In this document: one piece after another, positions 58,201-64,000 of the stretch | How positions within the stretch are numbered: position 1 is the first letter of the stretch | Layout of the letters: every line of letters begins with the position of its first letter | Source: Dipteronia dyeriana | Lineage: Eukaryota; Streptophyta; Magnoliopsida; Sapindales; Sapindaceae | NCBI GenBank assembly: GCA_032871835.1 | Contig: CM065301.1 | Span: forward strand, 35,906,405-35,970,404 | Length of the DNA: 64,000 nucleotides | Direction: 5' to 3' | Notes under the pieces: generated by a model | The model's input: only the letters and a program-made list of their open reading frames with translations | What the model was told of the DNA's origin: nothing | Database searches by the model: none | Made by a program: the position numbers and the translations under genes

Positions 58201-58387
58201 CTGATGCTGCTTCATCAGCTTTTTGACCTTTTTTCGCGTATAAATCGCATCTTTTATCCAATTAACCGGAATGTACCTAATTACCTGAACACACAAATAA
58301 ATAGCCATAAGAGATGCAACAACACCCGAAAATGAGACAATGGCTAAGGAAATGAGGGCCAGAATATATAACAGTTTTGGCACGATC

Positions 58388-60821
58388 AAATACCCCCAAA
58401 CCAAACCTTTGCTCATCCTCGAGCAAACTCAAAAAGAAACAAAGACTCAAACAAAAAATGACTCGACGTAAGATTCAAAATCAAATAATCCAATAAGTCG
58501 CATGTCCAACCGGTGGGCTGAGATGCAAGGAAGTGTGATAGAGAGGAGCAAACATATGCAAAGCAATCTAAAACAACTCAAAGACACTTAAGGGAAATTC
58601 GCACTATCACAAATTCCACACCTAAGAACACTCTTATAGCGGGAGCTACTCACTCCCATACCATGAGCATAATTCGTTTTGACTCTATACCTCGCACAGT
58701 TTCGCTCTTCTTTTTCCACTTAGAGTCCTAAGTTCACTTGATCAAAGCATGCAATGATTGAATTTATGCATAGGAATCTAATGCATTGCATACAAATACA
58801 CTCAAAAACCAGTAAGTGTATGTGCACTATCCTAGGAACGATTCACTATGCCATGAACGTAGAAGATCAAGCTATCAACAAACATTCCCAATCAAGACCT
58901 ACTACTATGGATCAAATAGGGCTTTCCCTTTGGTTGTAATGGGGCCATGGGGTTAGATGTGGTTAACAAAGAAGAATGGGAATTTTTTTTGTTCAAAGAT
59001 CACTAATCATGCTTACATATACTCACACACCCCATACAAAGCTCTAATACACATTTACACATTTTACCAAGTAGGCAATTACAAATATACACATATTGTG
59101 ATTCAAAATTGTACTCTACAATGTGAGTACTTAACATTATTTTCATGGTTTTTTTTTTTACCTTTTTCTTTCTTTTTATTTTCTTTTTGCACACTTGCAC
59201 ATTAAAAATTTACAATTTAAGCTCATAAGTGCAAATTTGGCACTTTTACAAGATGAGCCATTTCACACACAATTCATTGTTGCCTACAGACACGCTTTCT
59301 TTACTTTAGAGCTTACACCTTTCAAACCACACAACACACACACCCCATATGATTGGCAATAAAGAGTAGGCTTATGTTTGGCTATAGTTATATGGTTACA
59401 TTTTGGTTTCAAATGAAAGGTACGTGTTTGGCCGTAAATTTGGCTATGAAGCACACATAAAGGATAAAGGAATGTGTTTAGGCATTTCAAGTAGTTAGTT
59501 ACACACATTGCCTACGATCATTTCCATAATTAGTCTATCAAGGGAATGAATGCATCCAACAAGCAATCCTCTATATGTATAAGATGTATGTCCTATGACA
59601 TATGACACTAATGACGAGAAGAGTGTTTAAAGAATAGAAAGAATTTAACACTCAATACGTTTTTAATGGCTTGTGTTTGTGAATTCACGGGTGTCTCCAC
59701 TATTAGATCAAGGCGAAAGAGCACCGAGTCCCCTAAAATCAAGTACGCAAAGGATGTGACTAACCCATGACAATGCAAATATAACCCACGAGTGACAAAG
59801 ATTTGTTACACAAGCTCACAATGCATGTATAGACTCGCCAAAAGCACACGCTCAACGAGGCAAAATTTTGGCCAATGCGACAAAATTGAAAAATTTGGAA
59901 CAAAAATGACCAAATAAAAGACTAAAAGACTCAAGATGACTCAACAAGGCGTCCACACCCCCAAACCAAAACCCAACATTGTCCTCAATGTTGAAGACTA
60001 AAGAGTCCGGCCTAGCGGTGCACACCTAACATAACTCAAAACAAAAACACTAAAAATGGCTCATACATAAAATAAGGCAATTAAATACAATATTAACATG
60101 CAAGCGCAAGCATCCGTAATCACCAACCATTTCCACAACAAGCAATTTCATCCAAAATTGATGGTATGGAGGTAAAACAACCCCCAAACTAGTTCCCTAT
60201 TATATGCACCAAAACGTGTACATGATATATGCAATAATTCCAAACCCCCAAACCGAGTTGGGCAATATAAATAAATAACCTGTAAATACTATACATCTCC
60301 ACACAAGCCTTCGGCCCATCCAAACAAAAATGAAATAATCAATAAGTTCAAAATTTATGGAAACTCAAGATAAGCAACATACATAGGAGCATGTTTCCAA
60401 CAAAAGAATTCACACAATACCCCCAAATGATATTCAATAAAATATTCACAACTATTCATATGCACAATTTAATAAACAAAACTCAAAGGATAATGTGTAA
60501 CAACTGGAATTGAGCTAGAAAGATAGAACCGATGTGATTGTTCACTTGTCTACAACTTGAGTAGATTCCCTCCCTTTTTATGGGCACTCTTGGCTTGCTT
60601 GTCTCTCCAAGACTTGCAAGTGGTCGGTGTGTCGAACCAAGAGATAAAAAACCTAGCCTTAAAGAGCCACATAACCATAAAGGTTAATCAATTATATCAA
60701 TTATATCAAACCACACAAGTCTCACACACAAATTGATGCCTAAAACATCCGAAAGGTACCACTCAAACATTATATGAAATCAAAATAATAACAGCCCTAA
60801 GAATTCTAACTAGTAATAACT
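58388..60821 (-). other. 3' non-coding region of the minus-strand element
   Basis: 2.4 kb without a convincing gene on either strand. A PPT-like tract borders the LTR. At 59955-59990 the minus strand reads CATTGAGGACAATGTTGGG and then a GGTTTGGGGGTG tract, a motif common after the coding part of Athila-type gypsy elements. A T/C-rich stretch lies at 59148-59190. Confidence 0.5.
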
Positions 60822-62050
60822 TCATAATAAAAGTAATAGTACAAAAAATAAAGTGCGTAGTATTGTAAAGACAATGTTCAGATGGAAATCACTCATCAAC
60901 TGAGGACTCTGCCCTAACTTCTCTCTGTATACCCTTTCCCTTTGGATCTCGCTCTGCTTTAGTTCTTTCTTCAGCCTCTCATCGTAATATCTCCTGTGCT
61001 GCTCTGAGCTCTGCAGCATATGGATCAATGACTGGTCCTCTAATAGGCAAGACTGAAGAATTGGGTCTCTTGATACGTCTCTTATAGGGAATGACCTTCA
61101 GTTCCTTCCTTAAGCTCGTAATATTGGACCATAGATCTTCCATGTTCAAGTTCATTGTATCCATGGATTTCTCTAGGCCTTCCATCTTAGAAATTAAAGT
61201 CTATCATGGCACTACATTCTGGTCACCTACCCATAATTAGGGACTCCCTTCCCTGAATTCTGTTGCTCTTGTATGAAATCTATGTCTTCTGGCTTTTCCT
61301 AGTGTGTTCTACTTGACTCTGCTCTCGTGCTACTCTTCTTCTTCCCTTTCCTCCTCTTATCACTAGTTAGTTCTCCTTCTACCATTAGACCAGTCCAAGT
61401 GGCTTTTCCAATATTTTTTTATGGCGATTCCAAACGCTTCCCTCCCATGTCAACTCTTGCTCTCCTGTATAAATAAGTAATGAGACAAGGGAAGATTAAT
61501 GGCTGTCTTTCTACCCTCTTTCATCCAAACTGTGCTATTTCCCATCTGATATGGGAGCCCACATTAATTCGCTCATTGTTTTTTATACAATGAAGGATGG
61601 TTGCCACCTTAAATGGTACTGTGGTCCTATGTGACCTAGGCCTAATCGAATGTGATATGAATATGTTCCACAAGCCTAGCTCAATCTCCAGATTACTGTG
61701 CTTGATGTGGAAGTTTAGCGTGACCTAAAACTCCATAGGTTGAATTACGAGTTTGCAAAATCAACATTTCGACTGAAGAAAATATCGTTCCAAGTAACAC
61801 CATATCGCATTCTAAGTAAATTCTCCTGATCTTCTGGAAGCCAAGCGCTGTAATAGTCCAGGATGTCATCAATGCTCACATTTACCTCAACACCTCTTAC
61901 CATCACTGTCGAGTGTTGCTGAAAGTAATCTGGCACCATACTTGTAAAAAATTCTGCCACCAACGATAAACTGTACCTGACTGGAGAGGAGACTGTAAGT
62001 TCCTCAATTTTTGATTGGCTTATTTCGTTGACAACCACATTTGAGGATTA
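60822..62050 (-). pseudogene. Plant transposon protein ORF (PF20167-like) of the minus-strand element
   Basis: Minus strand, broken by a TAA at about 62048-62046 and several shifts. 62038-61745 is open: FTSMVPDYF, VMVRGVEVNVSIDDILDYYS, LRMRYGVTWNDIF. Downstream in another frame are ELGLWNIFISHSIRPRSHRT, INVGSHIRWEIAQFG and PLIFPCLITYLYRRA, matching the same family as the ORFs at 8031 and 28503. The C-terminal part (61185-60822) is a coiled coil rich in Glu/Arg. The N-terminal part appears to lie beyond the solo LTR, at 63653-64000. Function unknown. Confidence 0.6.
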
Positions 62051-62053
62051 ATG

Positions 62054-63652
62054 TGTAAGGGTAGTTTAGGCCATCATTTCTCAAGACCTAGCTCAAGCTT
62101 CAAAAGGTAAATCACACACACACACTCTCATGCATGATTTTGATAATCTTGCATGAATGCTTAATTGTCATAATTGTGTGCCTTTTTTTCATAACTCTTG
62201 CTTGGGTGTTTGATGCATTTTGTTTGACCTTAGAAGAGGATTTTCCTCTTAACCACAGCTGGGACTGCTTCCTGTGCATTGCCTCTGCCGCGGTATGCAC
62301 AGCGGTGTTCTCCAGGCGTTGTATGCTGCCTCTATCGCGGCCTGTACACGTTGCATGCCCAGCGGTCTCCCAAGTAGAGGTTTGCAAGCGATGCACCACT
62401 TGCTCTACCGCCGTCTGGACACTGCCTGTACAGCGGTCCAGACAACGGAGATTCCTAGACGATGCACCACTCGCTCTACCGCGGTCTGGACACTTGCCTT
62501 AGCCACGGCACGTACAACGGTCATGTCGGGAATCAATTAGTTTTATGTAGGGTTCAATATATATATAGGTTCTTTTCTCTTCCCTTTGGTTTTTAGGGGA
62601 GTCCAAGAAGCCATTTTTTTTTGTTCAAGCTTCTTTTTGAGAGAGAAATTGACTCTAAGAGAGAGAGAGCTCCCAAGAACTCATTTTGACTCAACCAAAC
62701 TCCAATCCATGCAGCATCTAGCATTTTCTTGTATCTTCCAAGCATGATTTCTCTGGTTGGCCTTTGACTAGGTAATCTCTACATGCCCTAGAATCTCTTA
62801 TTTCATTCTTATGACATGTATGCCTAGGTTTATCAATTATTGTTCATTAAATGTATGTTGTTGAGATTAATTGCATTTATAACATGCTTGGGTTGTTGCT
62901 TGTTGGTTGAGATTTATATTTTGTGAAAGCTAGGATTTGTGACCATTTTACCGTTCTAGCAAAATCTCTATGCTTTGTATTTAGATATTGTTTAGGACTC
63001 ATTGATTGCATTTTGTGATTGCATTATAGTCTTTGCCATGCTTAATGACAACTTGTGTTGATTGATTTTTTTTTGTTTGATTGCTAGATATTAGACTTTC
63101 ATAGCTACATCTAGTTAGGTCTTATGAGCATTCATATAGACATTAATATCTAGGAATTGCATTTATTGACATCCTTGAATTCCTAGATAAGCATTTAGTG
63201 TTGTCTAGCATTACTTGCATGCATGTTTGAATATTTTATCATATTCACGTAGGTTATTTTGACACTTTATTGAGGTTAAGTCTTGTGACTAAGTGGTTAG
63301 TGCACAAGCATGTTGATCAAGAATCACTATTAAGGCCCGTTAGGTAGAGTGAAAAGGTTTGTAACTGGAGGCTGTGACGGGAGGTCAACCTAGGTTGTAA
63401 ACTTTCATTCAATAGTGGATTTGAGGATCGTGTGTGGCGTACATATCAGCCCATGGTTTTTCCAATTTGAAGGGTTTCCACGTAAATATTGTGTGTTGTT
63501 ATTGTTTTAAGCATAATTGGTTTTATTGAATGCTTGTTTATTCGGGGTAATTTGTGTTAATATTGATTAATTGAAAAATTGGTAATTGATTCGATTAAAA
63601 CCTATTCACCCCCCTTCTAGGTTTATATACTCACATTATTAGGGAACTTTCA
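62054..63652 (+). mobile_element. Solo LTR 2
   Basis: 1599 bp starting TGTAAGG and ending CTTTCA, related to solo LTR 1 (shared CATGCTTAATGACAACTTGTGTTG and CCTATTCACCCCCC blocks). No PBS or PPT is attached. The flanks TAATG and GAGAC do not match, so the duplication has decayed or the ends are off. It interrupts the plant transposon protein ORF. ORFs inside are not genes. Confidence 0.75.
62250..62530. repeat. GC-rich island in solo LTR 2
   Basis: Iterated CCGCGGTCTGGACAC and CAGCGGTCC motifs with a GTCTGGAC/GTCCAGAC inverted pair. It ends just before a TATATATATAGG stretch near 62560, as in solo LTR 1. Confidence 0.65.
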
Positions 63653-64000
63653 GAGACAAGTGTTTTCTAACCCCGGCACTCAACTGTATGGAAAACAGTT
63701 GTGTTTCTCAACTCTTCCAAATTAATCCCTCATTCTGAAAGAACTACTCTTCCTTTGAAGAATTCAAGCCTACTTGGGAAGTCTTTATTCTGAATACTCT
63801 GAGGAATAGTGGGGGTTCGAGCTCTTTTCTTCCTTTGACCTTCTTTTTAAGCTGAATGCTTGGTTGGAAATGACATCTACAATAAAACAACTTCATTATA
63901 GGACAAGAATAATTATTTACACAGAAAGGAGACGATCATGAAGCAAGGATGAAGCAAAATTTCAGAAATTAGACATGCAATGTGCGGGTTGTGTGCGGGT
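63653..64000 (-). pseudogene. Probable N-terminal remnant of the plant transposon protein ORF
   Basis: On the minus strand one frame reads LEFFKGRVVLSE, then a stop, then INLEELRNTTVFHTVECRG, matching the F-x-R-V-x-L...EEL...G-W start of the family. It would continue into 62050-60822 if the solo LTR were absent. It runs off the window. Confidence 0.45.

Larger units (their letters stand above)
57554..58387 (-). repeat. 3' LTR of the minus-strand element, part with promoter
   Basis: Continues the LTR interrupted at 45618. On the minus strand it starts TGATCGTGCC (58387). A TATA box lies at 57889-57878 (TCTATAAATAGA), preceded by a GC-rich repeat island (58200-57935). Plus-strand ORFs here are shadows of the island. 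Confidence 0.6.
44857..64000 (-). mobile_element. Minus-strand gypsy-like LTR element (tentatively Athila-like), right end outside window
   Basis: Read leftwards: a plant transposon protein ORF (62050-60822), a non-coding section with a GAGGACAATG...GGGGGTG motif, a PPT-like tract (reverse complement of CCCCCAAACCAAACC, 58393-58407), then a 3' LTR from 58387 to 44857 interrupted by the Tat element. It is inserted in the protease region of element B; the left flank TAGAC (44852-44856) would be one target copy. Lineage is uncertain because pol is not in view; the GAGGACAATG/GGGGG motif is common near the end of Athila-type elements. Confidence 0.5.

Noticed and set aside
57889..58416. ORFs on both strands near the minus-strand LTR promoter
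   Set aside because: Covered by the GC-rich quasi-repeat and LTR ends; no conserved domain.
62134..62540. 122-codon and 88-codon ORFs
   Set aside because: Inside solo LTR 2, same type of repeat-driven ORF as in solo LTR 1.

Overview
This is an intergenic, repeat-dense piece of a plant nuclear genome, most likely a eudicot. No ordinary host gene, rRNA, tRNA or CRISPR array could be supported. The evidence for a plant is LTR retrotransposon pol and gag of plant Ty1/copia and Ty3/gypsy types, initiator-Met primer binding sites (TGGTATCAGAGC), and two plant-only transposon protein families (the PF04195-like 'gypsy type transposon' family and the PF20167-like 'plant transposon protein' family). 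All calls were made by reading the sequence; no database search was run. Almost every coding sequence carries stops or frameshifts.

Layout. The oldest layer is Tat-like Ty3/gypsy material (A and B) read mostly on the minus strand: 1-2126, 12219-13637, 33637-44856. It contains three LTR-like direct repeats (1-746, 838-1832, 35291-36407), two plus-strand PF04195-like genes (A, split by insertions; B, 36826-39431), a 97-bp minisatellite (42029-42375) and a minus-strand protease/RT/RNase H remnant (42686-44856). Into this layer went: a gag-only SIRE/Maximus-like copia element (copy 1, 2127-12218); an Angela/Tork-like copia element (13638-33636, target duplication CGTAT), whose 3' LTR was later hit by copy 2 of the same gag-only family (22081-32599, duplication TAGTT); a solo LTR (40036-41949, duplication GATAC); and a minus-strand gypsy-like element starting at 44857 and running off the right edge. 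The LTR of that last element was hit by a complete-length Tat-lineage gypsy element (45619-57548), and its coding region by a second solo LTR (62054-63652).

How the parts relate. The Tat element has gag, protease, RT, RNase H, a second archaeal-type RNase H and integrase on the plus strand, then a minisatellite, then a long antisense gene with two canonical introns, then the 3' LTR. Element B is its mirror image. The two gag-only elements have intact ends, PBS, gag with two zinc knuckles and PPT, but no recognisable protease, integrase or RT; in place of pol they carry about 1.7 kb of unassigned sequence and a sense ORF of the plant transposon protein family. They share premature gag stops although they inserted separately, which suggests a non-autonomous family moved in trans. 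Three LTR families carry a GC-rich palindromic island just upstream of the core promoter, inside otherwise AT-rich DNA.
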